Shown one piece after another: positions 15,940 through 24,988 of a DNA stretch of 64,000 bases (its first letter is position 1; every line of letters begins with the position of its first letter). Made by a program: the position numbers and the translations under genes. This DNA comes from Sinomonas terrae (lineage in GTDB: Bacteria > Actinomycetota > Actinomycetes > Actinomycetales > Micrococcaceae), in assembly GCF_022539255.1 (NCBI RefSeq), contig NZ_JAKZBV010000001.1:1302001-1366000 (forward strand), written 5' to 3'. The notes beneath the pieces were generated by a model, which had not been told where the DNA came from, made no database searches, and saw only the letters and a program-made list of their open reading frames with translations.

Positions 15940-18900
15940 CGTTGCGACTTCTCCCGCCTCTGAGCCCGGCCGAGTCTCGCGCGTGGTCGCCTTCGCACGA
16001 TCAGCAGGCTGTACTGGACGTGCGCCAGGGGTCGGGGCCTTTGCTCGTCTGGGGAGCTCCGGGGACCGGGAAGAGCCGGGTCCTCGTCGAGGCAGCCGCC
16101 CTGCGGGTCGAGAGGGACGGGGTCGATCCCGGTCAGGTTCTGCTTCTCGCGCCGTCGCGTGCTGCCTCCGCCCGTTTGCGTGACAGCTTTACGGCTCGAC
16201 TCAACCGAAGCCTCAGTTCGCCCCCTGCCCGCACCTGGCAGTCCTACGCCTTCGACCTCATTCGGCGGGCCCGTGCTGAGGGTCGTCTCGACTGGCTGCC
16301 CAGGACGCCCAGGCTGCTATCCGGCGCCGAGCAGGACCTGATCGTCAAGGAGCTGCTCGAAGGCCACAGGTCCATGGGCAGCGGACCCCGGTGGCCGAGG
16401 TCGGTGCAGGGCGCACTTGCCACTCGGGGCTTTCGGCACGAGGTCCGCGAGCTGTTCGACAGGGTCACCGAGTACGGTACGACGGCGCGCGAGCTCGCCG
16501 AACTCGGGCGTCGCGTCGAGCGTCCCGAGTGGGAGGCTGCAGCGGAGCTCTACCGCGAGTACCGGGATGTACTGGAACTCCGTATGCCGGAGGCCTTCGA
16601 TCCCGCGGGCATCATCACATCGGCGCGGCAGATCCTGCTTGATGACCCGGATCTGCTCGACGCCGAGCGCAAACGGCTTTCCCTGCTCGTCGTCGATGAT
16701 GTCCAAGAGTCGAATCCCGCGGTGCTCGAGCTCCTTGCGGTGCTCGGCAGTGGGCGTGACGTCATCGCGGCGGCCGCCCCCGACGTCGTCGTCCAAGGTT
16801 TTCGCGGAGCCCGACCCGACCTCGTACCGAAGCTGCGCGACCTCCTGGGCAGCGTCGTGGAGGTAGCTCTCAGTACCTCGCATCGGCTCACTCCCACCGT
16901 CGCAGCGGCATGGCAGAACGTTGCAGGCCGAATCTCCGCGGTTCCTGGAGGACAAGCAGCGCGTCGCCTCGACCATGCAGCACTCATCGAACCAGCCAGC
17001 GGGGTCGAGGCGCACGTCATGCCCTCAGCGCTCCACGAGCTTCGCTACCTCGCCCACAGGATTCAGGAAGCCCGGCTGCTCGGCGGTGTGGGCTATGGGG
17101 AGATGGCGGTCATGGTGCGCTCCGGCGTAAAGCTGGCTCAAGTCCAGCGCTTCCTGGCCACGCAGGGCATTCCGGTGAAGGTGCCTGTGGCCGAAACGGC
17201 GGTGCGGGACGAAGCGGCAGTCCGCCCGCTGCTGACCGCCTACCGCGTAATCCTCGATCCGACCGAGCTCACGGCCGAAACAGCCGTCGAGCTCCTCGGA
17301 TCCCGGATCGGCGGGGCGTCGGCCCTCGAGCTGCGCCGCCTGCGCCAATCGTTGCGCCAGCTTGAGCTTTCGTCCGGCGGCGGTCGCGCGAGCGACGCGC
17401 TCCTGGTCGAGGCGCTCGAGGCGCCGGGATCCCTTGCCGAGCTCGGAGTAGAGGGGCAGGCCGCGCGGCGCATCGCCCGGATGCTCGAGCGGGGACGAGC
17501 GGCAGCGTCTGAGGCAGGCGCGACAGCCGAGACGGTGCTCTGGGCATTGTGGGACGCGGCAGGGCTCTCGCAGCGCTGGTACACCGTTGCCCTCGGGGGT
17601 GGCCCCGTCGGTCTCCGAGCAGATCGGGATCTGGACGCCCTCATGGCGCTCTTCCACACGGCAGAGCGGTACGTCGACCGCCTTCCCGGCGCTTCGCCGG
17701 CACAGTTCCTCGACTATCTCGTCGAGCAGGAGATCCCCATGGACACTCTTGCGCCGAGAGCGCAGGCGGATGACGCCGTCGAGGTCCTCACCCCGGCGAG
17801 TGCTGCTGGTCGAGAGTGGCGCTTCGTAGTCGTCGCGGGTCTGCAGGACGGTGTGTGGCCCAACAACCGTCTGCGGGGGGAGCTGCTGGGAAGTGCCACC
17901 TTTACCGATTGCCTCGAGCTCGGGCCGCTGGATGCGATGCTCGTGACTCCGAGGACCCGCCTGCTCGACATCCGTTACGACGAGCTGCGGATGTTCTCAG
18001 CCGCGGTCTCGAGGGCCTCCGAACGGCTCGTCTGCACCGGAGTGCGGTCAGAGGACGAGATCCCCTCGCCGTTTCTCGACCTCATCGACCCCCTTTCGGA
18101 CCGAGTCTCCCTGCGGCCGTACACTGACGTTCCCCGTACGCTCGGCCTGCGCCCGCTCGTGGCCGAGCTCCGGCAGACGGCGGAAGCCGGCAGCCGCGAT
18201 GCTGGGCAAGCCGCTGAACTCCTGGCCCGACTCGCTCGTGCGGGCGTCACAGGTGCCCACCCAGAGGATTGGTACGGGCTGGCGCCGCTCACGAGCAGCG
18301 AGCCGGTCGTTCCCCAGGATCAACCCATCCGCGTCTCGCCATCCAAGGTAGAGATTGCGACGAAGAACCCGCTCGACTGGTTCGTTTCCGCCGCCGGTGG
18401 GGAGGCCGCAACCGATTTCGCGCGGAGTCTGGGTACTCTCGTGCACTCGATTGCCCAAGAGCGGCCGACCGGAACTGCGGAGGACTATGTGGCCGACCTT
18501 GAACGCCGCTGGCCCACCCTCGGCCAGCCCAACATGTGGGAAGGACGCCGAGAACACTCGCGGGCGACAGCGATGCTCAAGAAGCTCGCACAATACGTGA
18601 GGTCGAGCCAGCGTGGTCTCGTCGACGTCGAGGCCGACTTCGAGGCGCCGCTCGCGCGGCTCAGCAGCTCGCTTGTTGCAGAGCGCACCGTGATTCGGGG
18701 CCAAGTCGACAGACTCGAACGGGACGAGGAAGGCAGGCTCGTCGTCGTCGACCTCAAGACAGGTCGCAGCAAGCCGCGGGCGGCGGACGTTCCGCGGCAC
18801 GCCCAGCTCGCGACCTATCAGGTCGCGATCGCGGCCGGCGCCTTCAGCGAGGGGAGTGAGAGCGGGACGGGCGGGGCAGAGCTCGTGCAACTGGGAGACA

Positions 18901-19100
18901 CTGCCCAGAACGTCTCGATTCAACAGCAGCCTCCGATCGAGGAGCCGGGATGGGCCGTCGAGCTGATAGAGCGGGCGGCAGAGTCAATGTCCGGAGCAAC
19001 GTTTGAAACACGCCACGAGCCAGGGGCCGGACGGGGCCACGGATGTAGGCTCCCAGAAATCTGCCCACTGTGCTCGCGGGGAAGGCAGGTGACGGAATGA
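15936..19100 (+). CDS. adnA: AdnA-like subunit of the AdnAB helicase-nuclease
   Basis: This 1054-aa UvrD/Rep-like motor is fused to a C-terminal RecB-type nuclease. With AdnB it should form the heterodimer that resects double-strand breaks in actinobacteria. Walker A is LVWGAPGTGKSRVLVEAA (about residues 38-55). The Walker B region reads LLVVDDVQESNP, lacking the DExQ glutamate, which fits the weak or vestigial motor described for mycobacterial AdnA. The nuclease motif VVDLKTGRSKP near residue 940 supplies the metal-binding Asp and Lys. The length is close to the roughly 1050 aa of mycobacterial AdnA. It overlaps both neighbours by 4 bp. Assignment to AdnA rather than AdnB follows gene order and the DDVQ motif. 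Confidence 0.88.
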   Translation: MTLRLLPPLSPAESRAWSPSHDQQAVLDVRQGSGPLLVWGAPGTGKSRVLVEAAALRVERDGVDPGQVLLLAPSRAASARLRDSFTARLNRSLSSPPARTWQSYAFDLIRRARAEGRLDWLPRTPRLLSGAEQDLIVKELLEGHRSMGSGPRWPRSVQGALATRGFRHEVRELFDRVTEYGTTARELAELGRRVERPEWEAAAELYREYRDVLELRMPEAFDPAGIITSARQILLDDPDLLDAERKRLSLLVVDDVQESNPAVLELLAVLGSGRDVIAAAAPDVVVQGFRGARPDLVPKLRDLLGSVVEVALSTSHRLTPTVAAAWQNVAGRISAVPGGQAARRLDHAALIEPASGVEAHVMPSALHELRYLAHRIQEARLLGGVGYGEMAVMVRSGVKLAQVQRFLATQGIPVKVPVAETAVRDEAAVRPLLTAYRVILDPTELTAETAVELLGSRIGGASALELRRLRQSLRQLELSSGGGRASDALLVEALEAPGSLAELGVEGQAARRIARMLERGRAAASEAGATAETVLWALWDAAGLSQRWYTVALGGGPVGLRADRDLDALMALFHTAERYVDRLPGASPAQFLDYLVEQEIPMDTLAPRAQADDAVEVLTPASAAGREWRFVVVAGLQDGVWPNNRLRGELLGSATFTDCLELGPLDAMLVTPRTRLLDIRYDELRMFSAAVSRASERLVCTGVRSEDEIPSPFLDLIDPLSDRVSLRPYTDVPRTLGLRPLVAELRQTAEAGSRDAGQAAELLARLARAGVTGAHPEDWYGLAPLTSSEPVVPQDQPIRVSPSKVEIATKNPLDWFVSAAGGEAATDFARSLGTLVHSIAQERPTGTAEDYVADLERRWPTLGQPNMWEGRREHSRATAMLKKLAQYVRSSQRGLVDVEADFEAPLARLSSSLVAERTVIRGQVDRLERDEEGRLVVVDLKTGRSKPRAADVPRHAQLATYQVAIAAGAFSEGSESGTGGAELVQLGDTAQNVSIQQQPPIEEPGWAVELIERAAESMSGATFETRHEPGAGRGHGCRLPEICPLCSRGRQVTE

Positions 19101-22100
19101 CGATCGGTGTCGATGACTTCCTCGCGGACGGCGCCGAGCCCGCCGCGGATTCAGCGAGCGCCGTTCCGCGGTTCTCGCCGGAAGAGCTTGCAGACTTGCT
19201 GGGCCAGCATCGGCCGACCGAGCAGCAGGCACAGATCATCTCGTCGCCACTGACCCCTCGGCTTGTGGTGGCTGGAGCCGGCTCCGGCAAGACCGCGACG
19301 ATGGCGGACCGGGTCGTGTGGCTCGTCGCCAACGGACTTCTCCGGCCTGACGAGATCCTCGGCGTGACGTTCACGCGCAAGGCCGCAGGCGAACTGTCCG
19401 CGAGGGTTCGCGCGCACCTCGCCAAGCTGGCTCGCGCCGCACGTCAGCACGGCCTCGAGCTCGCGCCCGAGGCACTCGAGGCCGAGGCGATGGAACCGAC
19501 TGTCTCGACCTACCATTCGTTTGCCAACACCGTTGTGCAGGACCATGGCCTGCGGATCGGGATCGAACGCGATGCTGTCCTGCTGGGGGCTGCCCAGTCC
19601 TGGCAGCTTGCCTCGGCGGTCGTCGAGGCATACGACGGCGAGATCTGGGACGGCTTCCCCGCCAAGAGCACTCTCGTCGGGGCCGTCATGAAGCTCGCGG
19701 CCGAATGCGCCGAGCACCTCCAAGAGCCCGAGGACGTGGAGGTGTGGCTCGCCAAGGAAGCTTCCCGGCTTGCGGCCCTCCCGCTCGCTTCCACAGGAGG
19801 GCGCGGGCCGGGCGCCGCGGCCGCGAAGCTGGTTTCGACTCTGCGGTCACGAGCGGCTGTGGCTGAGCTCGTCGTACGATTCGCCGAGGCGAAGCGACGC
19901 CGAGGGGCGCTCGACTACGGCGACCTGGTGGCCCTCGCGGCACGGATCGCGCGCGATGTCCCGGAGGCCGGGGGACTTCTGAGGGACCGTTTCCGGACAG
20001 TGCTCCTCGACGAGTTCCAAGACACTTCCCACGCCCAGACCGTGCTTTTCTCCAAGCTCTTCGGCAATGGGCACGCCGTCATGGCAGTCGGCGATCCGAA
20101 CCAGTCGATCTACGGATTCCGTGGTGCATCAGCGGGCCAGCTCTCGGCCTTTCCCGAGACCTTCCCGGAAGTCTTGCCCGACGGGCAGCGGAAGCGAGCA
20201 GCGGTCAGTCACCTGACGACGGCATGGCGCAACAGCGTCTCGGTGCTCGCCACGGCGAACATCGCCGCGGAGCCACTTCGCAGCGCCGTTCCGTACGCGC
20301 CGAAGGCCGCCCGCGCTGAGGTGCGCAGTCTCGACCCGAGCCCCGTCGCAACGCCGGGACGCGTCGTGGTAGCGCGATTCCGCGACGAACTCGAGGAGGC
20401 GGCAGCTGTGGCCGATCAGCTTGCGAGGTTCGGGCGGCCGACCGAGGCTGATGGCCAATCTGGGAGGGGCCGGAGCCAGCCCACGATGGCGGTTCTGTGC
20501 AGGAAGAGAGCGCAGTTCGCCCCCATACAGCGTGAGTTGGAGCGCCGGGGGCTGCCCTATGAGGTGGTCGGACTGGGTGGCCTGCTCGACACCCCGGAGG
20601 TGATCGATGTGGTCAGCACGCTGCGCGTCATCGCCGATCCTGGCCGGTCGGACTCTCTGATGCGGCTCCTAGCCGGTGCCCGCTGGAGGATCGGCCCGGC
20701 GGATCTCATGGCCCTTGCCGACTGGTCCCGGCATCTCGCTGCACGACGTGCGCGCGCGGCACGAGTCCCAGACGAGGAACTCGACGCACCCGGCACCGTC
20801 GAGGAAGCGCTTGTCGAGGGGGACCTCGCGGATGCTGCCAGCCTCGTGGAGGCCATCGATCGTCTGCCCCGTGAGGACTGGGTTTCGGGAGCGGGTCGCT
20901 CCCTCAGCACAGTGGGACGCGGTCGCCTTGCACGTCTCCGGGACGAACTCGGGACCCTTCGGACTCTGAGCTCCGACGATCTGGGAACCCTGATCGCCCA
21001 GGTTGAGCGGTCCCTCCTGCTCGATATCGAACTCGCTGCGCGGCCCGGAGTTTCCCTCCATCAGGCGCGGCGCAATCTTGATGCCTTCCAGGAGGCCGCG
21101 GCCGCGTTCCTCGCTCAGTCGGCCTCCTCGGAACTGCTCGCCTTCCTCGCATGGCTCGATGCCGCCGCACAGGAAGAGTCCGGGCTCGATATGGCCCCGA
21201 GCGAGCCCGTTCCCGGTGCAATCCAGCTTCTTACCGTGCACGCGTCGAAGGGTCTCGAGTGGGACGCAGTCGTCGTGGCGGGCCTCAACCACGGTGCCTT
21301 CCCTAGTGGCGGGAATGATCGCTGGACTAGCGGCGCGGAAGCCCTCCCTTGGCCGTTACGAGGTGACCGGTACGAGCTTCCCCAATGGGACTCAGACCAT
21401 CCGGATCTGAAAGGCTGCCTCGACGCAGAGAAGGCGTTCGCTGAGGACGCATGCCAGCACGCGGAGCGTGAGGAGCGAAGACTCGCGTACGTCGCCTTCA
21501 CCCGCGCGAAGGAGCTTCTCGTCGTCACGGGCTCGGCGTGGTCGGCGAGCCGGACGAAGCCCGCTGGTCCGTCCGTCTTCCTGAGCGAACTGCGCGACGC
21601 CGCCGAAGACCATGGGTTCAACGTCCTCGCCTGGGCGGAGGACGGCGACCTACCCGATGAGAATCCGCTTCATGCTGAGCCCGAGGTGGCGGTGTGGCCG
21701 TACGATCCCCTCGAAGGCCCGCTCGACGCCGCAACAGGGATGCGGCGCAGCCTGGCCCCTGGGCGGCGGGCACCCCTCGAGCAGGCAGCGGCGGCCGTGC
21801 TTGCCGCGCTTCACAACGCCCCTCAAGCTGACGATGACGACGGCGGTGCTGCCGCCTTTACGCGGACACCGCGCGTGGCCCGATGGCTCCGGGAAGCAGA
21901 CCTCCTCCTCGCCGAGAGGGAGAGGGAAGTCGACGACGACGGCGTCCGGCTTCCGGAGCATCTTTCGGCGTCCTCGCTCGTGGCGCTGGGCGAAGACCCG
22001 GATGCGGTCGTGCGGCAGCTTCGCCGACCCGTGCCACGGCGTCCGGGCATGGCGGCGCGCCGCGGGACGGCCTTCCACGCTTGGATTGAGGAGTACTTCG

Positions 22101-22540
22101 CGCAGAGCGCCATGCTCGACTTGGAGGGGCTCGACCACGCCGACGAGTTTGTCGACGAGGCATACGACCTGCAGTCGTTCGTGGACGTCTTCCGCCGCTC
22201 TGAGTGGGTCCATCGAAGCCCCGCGTTCGTCGAGGTGCCCATAGAGACGCGGGTGGGGCCCGTCGTCGTCCGCGGACGGGTCGATGCGGTCTTCCGTGAC
22301 GCCGACGGCACCTGGGATTTGGTCGACTGGAAGACCGGCCGGGCCCCGAGCGGGAAGGAAGCCGATGCCCGCGCCGTGCAGCTAGCGATCTACCGTCTCG
22401 CCTGGTCCCGACTCCAGGGCGTTCCCCTCGAGCGCGTCACCGCTGCGTTCTTCTACCTCGCGGACGGCCGGGTCGTGAGGCCCGAGAAGCTCGCGAGCCA
22501 GGAGGAACTCGAGCGGCTCATCGCGTCCGCTCTGACCTGA
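19097..22540 (+). CDS. adnB: AdnB-like subunit of the AdnAB helicase-nuclease
   Basis: This is a 1147-aa helicase-nuclease with an intact UvrD-type motor. It has the Q-motif region HRPTEQQAQIIS, Walker A VVAGAGSGKTATMADRV, motif Ia GVTFTRKAAGELS, motif II VLLDEFQDTSHAQ, motif III VGDPNQSIYGFRGA, and motifs V and VI LTVHASKGLEWDAVVVAG and RRLAYVAFTRAKELL. The C-terminal RecB-like nuclease has a RPGMAARRGTAFHAWIEEYF block and WDLVDWKTGR with the catalytic Asp and Lys. ATG 19097 is chosen because it overlaps the adnA stop (ATGA). With AdnA it forms an ATP-driven end-resection complex. Confidence 0.92.
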   Translation: MTIGVDDFLADGAEPAADSASAVPRFSPEELADLLGQHRPTEQQAQIISSPLTPRLVVAGAGSGKTATMADRVVWLVANGLLRPDEILGVTFTRKAAGELSARVRAHLAKLARAARQHGLELAPEALEAEAMEPTVSTYHSFANTVVQDHGLRIGIERDAVLLGAAQSWQLASAVVEAYDGEIWDGFPAKSTLVGAVMKLAAECAEHLQEPEDVEVWLAKEASRLAALPLASTGGRGPGAAAAKLVSTLRSRAAVAELVVRFAEAKRRRGALDYGDLVALAARIARDVPEAGGLLRDRFRTVLLDEFQDTSHAQTVLFSKLFGNGHAVMAVGDPNQSIYGFRGASAGQLSAFPETFPEVLPDGQRKRAAVSHLTTAWRNSVSVLATANIAAEPLRSAVPYAPKAARAEVRSLDPSPVATPGRVVVARFRDELEEAAAVADQLARFGRPTEADGQSGRGRSQPTMAVLCRKRAQFAPIQRELERRGLPYEVVGLGGLLDTPEVIDVVSTLRVIADPGRSDSLMRLLAGARWRIGPADLMALADWSRHLAARRARAARVPDEELDAPGTVEEALVEGDLADAASLVEAIDRLPREDWVSGAGRSLSTVGRGRLARLRDELGTLRTLSSDDLGTLIAQVERSLLLDIELAARPGVSLHQARRNLDAFQEAAAAFLAQSASSELLAFLAWLDAAAQEESGLDMAPSEPVPGAIQLLTVHASKGLEWDAVVVAGLNHGAFPSGGNDRWTSGAEALPWPLRGDRYELPQWDSDHPDLKGCLDAEKAFAEDACQHAEREERRLAYVAFTRAKELLVVTGSAWSASRTKPAGPSVFLSELRDAAEDHGFNVLAWAEDGDLPDENPLHAEPEVAVWPYDPLEGPLDAATGMRRSLAPGRRAPLEQAAAAVLAALHNAPQADDDDGGAAAFTRTPRVARWLREADLLLAEREREVDDDGVRLPEHLSASSLVALGEDPDAVVRQLRRPVPRRPGMAARRGTAFHAWIEEYFAQSAMLDLEGLDHADEFVDEAYDLQSFVDVFRRSEWVHRSPAFVEVPIETRVGPVVVRGRVDAVFRDADGTWDLVDWKTGRAPSGKEADARAVQLAIYRLAWSRLQGVPLERVTAAFFYLADGRVVRPEKLASQEELERLIASALT

Positions 22541-23705
22541 TCTCCCGCTCGGCGTCGGCTGCCTCGATGTCATCCGGCCGCTCGCCTGAGTCGTCGCCCG
22601 AGTCGTCCCCTGAGTGCACAAGAGGGATGGCATCGGTCGGCGGCTCGGGCTCGGTCTCCCGGTCGGAAGGCTCGACCGAAGGGCGGTCGGAAGGGGCCTG
22701 GATGATCGGTACGGCTGAGGTGACGGCTTCGGGATCCGCTGCAGGGAAGGTCGCCTTCGGTGCACCGGTCGGCACCGCGGCCTCCGACGCCGCATGGTCT
22801 TCGGCTTCCTGCTCCTCGATGTCGGCCGCCAACTGTCGGAGCATGTCCTCGCCGTCGGCAGCGGCGACAGCATCGTGGAGCGCGAGGGCCTTCACGAGGT
22901 ACTGGGCGAGGGCAAACTCTGCCGCGAGCGCGGCGCGGCGCAGAAGGTGGGGGTCTACAGGTTCCTTGCGCGCCTCGTGGTAGGCGCCGACGACCGCATC
23001 CACGAATTCCGGCTCGTTCGAGGCGACGAGCCAAGCCAGATCGTCAGCCGGATCGCCCACGCGGAGGTCGGTCCAACCCGTCACCGCTGTGACCCGTCCG
23101 TCGTCGACAAGGAGGTTGTCCTCGTGGAGGTCACCGTGGACGACCGACGGATTGAACCTCCACATGCTCACGTCTTCGAGCGCGTTCTCCCAGCGTCTCA
23201 GGAGCACGGGCGGGATCTTTCCTGTGGTGGCGGCTTGGTCGAGCTCGTTGAGCCGACGTTGCCGGAACTCGTTGGCCGTGTAGGCCGGGAGATCGGCCCG
23301 GTCTACGAGCGCTGCAGGGAGCGCGTGGATAGCTGCGAGTGCGGCGCCGATGTCCTTCACGAGCCGCGGGCCCCCGGCCGCCAGCTCGCCGAGTTCGCGT
23401 ACGGTCCCCGCAAGGTGGGTGTAGACGCACGTCATGAGTTCGCCCATCCGGACTGTTCCCGCCACGGCTGGCATCTGGAACGGCAGTTCTGCCCGCACGG
23501 CGGGACCGAAGGCCCGCAGGACGAGCATCTCGGTCTCGAGGCGGGCGCTCGCTTCGGTGCCCCGGGGGGAACGGACACGCCAACGTCGGCGGTCGGCGCC
23601 CTGGATGAGAGCCGAATCGAAGTCCGTTGCGTCATCGGGTGACGCGCCGACCGCCACGGGCTCGAGGCCGGGTACAGCAGCGGTCGCGAGGGCAGCCAGC
23701 TCCAT
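22518..23705 (-). CDS. Aminoglycoside/macrolide phosphotransferase-fold protein, possibly a pseudokinase
   Basis: This 395-aa protein has an APH-type kinase fold. The Brenner motif VVHGDLHEDNLLVDDG is intact, with catalytic Asp and Asn. The following metal-binding segment reads VTGWTDLRVGDPADDLAWL, where kinases have IDWxDA; the metal-ligating Asp is Gly, so phosphotransfer is doubtful. About 100 C-terminal residues are acidic, Pro/Ser-rich and probably disordered. ATG 23705 (MELAALATAAVPGLEPV) is preferred over an upstream in-frame ATG at 23795. The gene runs opposite to adnB, overlapping its 3' end by 23 bp, and diverges from nudC. A true antibiotic-resistance role is not supported by this context. 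Confidence 0.75.
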   Translation of the reverse strand: MELAALATAAVPGLEPVAVGASPDDATDFDSALIQGADRRRWRVRSPRGTEASARLETEMLVLRAFGPAVRAELPFQMPAVAGTVRMGELMTCVYTHLAGTVRELGELAAGGPRLVKDIGAALAAIHALPAALVDRADLPAYTANEFRQRRLNELDQAATTGKIPPVLLRRWENALEDVSMWRFNPSVVHGDLHEDNLLVDDGRVTAVTGWTDLRVGDPADDLAWLVASNEPEFVDAVVGAYHEARKEPVDPHLLRRAALAAEFALAQYLVKALALHDAVAAADGEDMLRQLAADIEEQEAEDHAASEAAVPTGAPKATFPAADPEAVTSAVPIIQAPSDRPSVEPSDRETEPEPPTDAIPLVHSGDDSGDDSGERPDDIEAADAEREIRSERTR

Positions 23706-23845
23706 GGGGGTACGTCTCACCCTGTTTACGGTAGCCCGCGGAAGGGGTCGGATCACGGCCCCTTGCGGCGTGTCCCGCGACGGGTTCGTCCACATGCGGC
23801 CATCCTCGGCATGCGACTGTCGGTGAGGCTCAGTACGGTAGGACT

Positions 23846-24988
23846 ATGACCTCCGGCTCTGCCTCCTTCAATTCGAGCTCGAACACCAACCCGGGCTCCG
23901 CGTCTTCCGTGGATTCCACGCCGCGCCGACTCTACGGCAGGGGCGGGGTGAATGGGGAGGGCCCTCTCGCCGGAGCGCTCTCTCCGATGCTTCTGCCAGT
24001 TGTGCCCGCTGCCCTCGACCGCCGGAGCGAAGACCGGGCCAATTCGGCTTTCCTCGCTTCGGTCGTTCGAGAGCGGGGGACAGTCGCCTTGTTGCTCGCT
24101 CAGCACCGGGCGGCGATGGAGGGGGAGCGGCTGCTTCTCCTGCCCGCAGCTGAGCTACCTCAGGAATGGCTCGAGGGACTTGTCGTGTATCTCGGGCGCG
24201 TGCCCGAGGACGCGCGGTTGGCTGAGGATGGGGGGACGGCGCTCCAAGCCGGTTCCGACATCGTCCTCGTCGTCCTCCCAGAGCCCGTCGAACCGATTGC
24301 TGGCGTTATGTCCGAACCGGCAACTGCGGGTGCGGGGATGCTCCCACAGGATGCGCAATGGCTGGGCTTCCGGGAGGTCGGCGCCGCTATGCATCCCTTC
24401 GAGGCCGGTCTTCTGCTCGAGGCCAACGCAATCGCCAACTGGCACAGGACTCACCCGCGGTGTCCACGCTGCGGAGCACCGACCGACATTGTTTCGAGCG
24501 GCTGGGTGCGGGTCTGCAGCCAAGACGGCTCCGAGCACTTCCCGCGCACCGACCCAGCCATCATCGTCACTGTCGTCGGCCCCGACGGCCGGGTTCTGCT
24601 CGGCCGTGGAGCGCGGATGCACTCCACAATGTTCTCGACGCTCGCGGGGTTCGTCGAACCGGGGGAGTCCCTCGAGCAGGCCGTCATCCGCGAGATTGGC
24701 GAAGAAGTCGGAGTGCGGGTCTCTGCCTGCCAGTACCTCGGCTCGCAGCCGTGGCCATTCCCCGCTTCGCTCATGCTCGGTTTCACGGCGCGTACTGAGG
24801 ACACGGTGGCGAGGCCGGATGGCGAGGAGGTAGTCAGGGCGCGCTGGTTCGAGCGGGAAGAGCTCCAAGATGCTGTTGCGAGCGGCGAAGTCACTCTCCC
24901 GACGCGCGCGTCCATTTCACGGGCCCTCATCGAGCACTGGTACGGAGGCCCGATTGAGGATCGTGCCCCCGAGCAGGCGCGAGCATGA
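23846..24988 (+). CDS. nudC: NAD(+) diphosphatase / NADH pyrophosphatase
   Basis: NudC hydrolyses NAD(H) to NMN(H) and AMP, and in other bacteria also removes NAD caps from RNA. The 380-aa protein has an N-terminal domain, then CPRCGAPTDIV (first half of a zinc ribbon) with only one Cys in the second half (VCSQDGSEHFPRTDPA), a degenerate site also seen in other actinobacteria. The Nudix box runs from GFVEPGES to REIGEEVGV (Gx5Ex7REUxEExGU). It is followed by the subfamily motif SQPWPFPASLM, which separates NudC from other Nudix enzymes. Its stop overlaps the uvrD2 start by 4 bp (ATGA), and this nudC-uvrD2 pairing is conserved in mycobacteria. Confidence 0.93.
   Translation: MTSGSASFNSSSNTNPGSASSVDSTPRRLYGRGGVNGEGPLAGALSPMLLPVVPAALDRRSEDRANSAFLASVVRERGTVALLLAQHRAAMEGERLLLLPAAELPQEWLEGLVVYLGRVPEDARLAEDGGTALQAGSDIVLVVLPEPVEPIAGVMSEPATAGAGMLPQDAQWLGFREVGAAMHPFEAGLLLEANAIANWHRTHPRCPRCGAPTDIVSSGWVRVCSQDGSEHFPRTDPAIIVTVVGPDGRVLLGRGARMHSTMFSTLAGFVEPGESLEQAVIREIGEEVGVRVSACQYLGSQPWPFPASLMLGFTARTEDTVARPDGEEVVRARWFEREELQDAVASGEVTLPTRASISRALIEHWYGGPIEDRAPEQARA

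Noticed and set aside
22518..23705. Macrolide/aminoglycoside resistance gene
   Set aside because: The fold is right but the metal-binding Asp is Gly, and the context is DNA repair, so a resistance claim is not supported.
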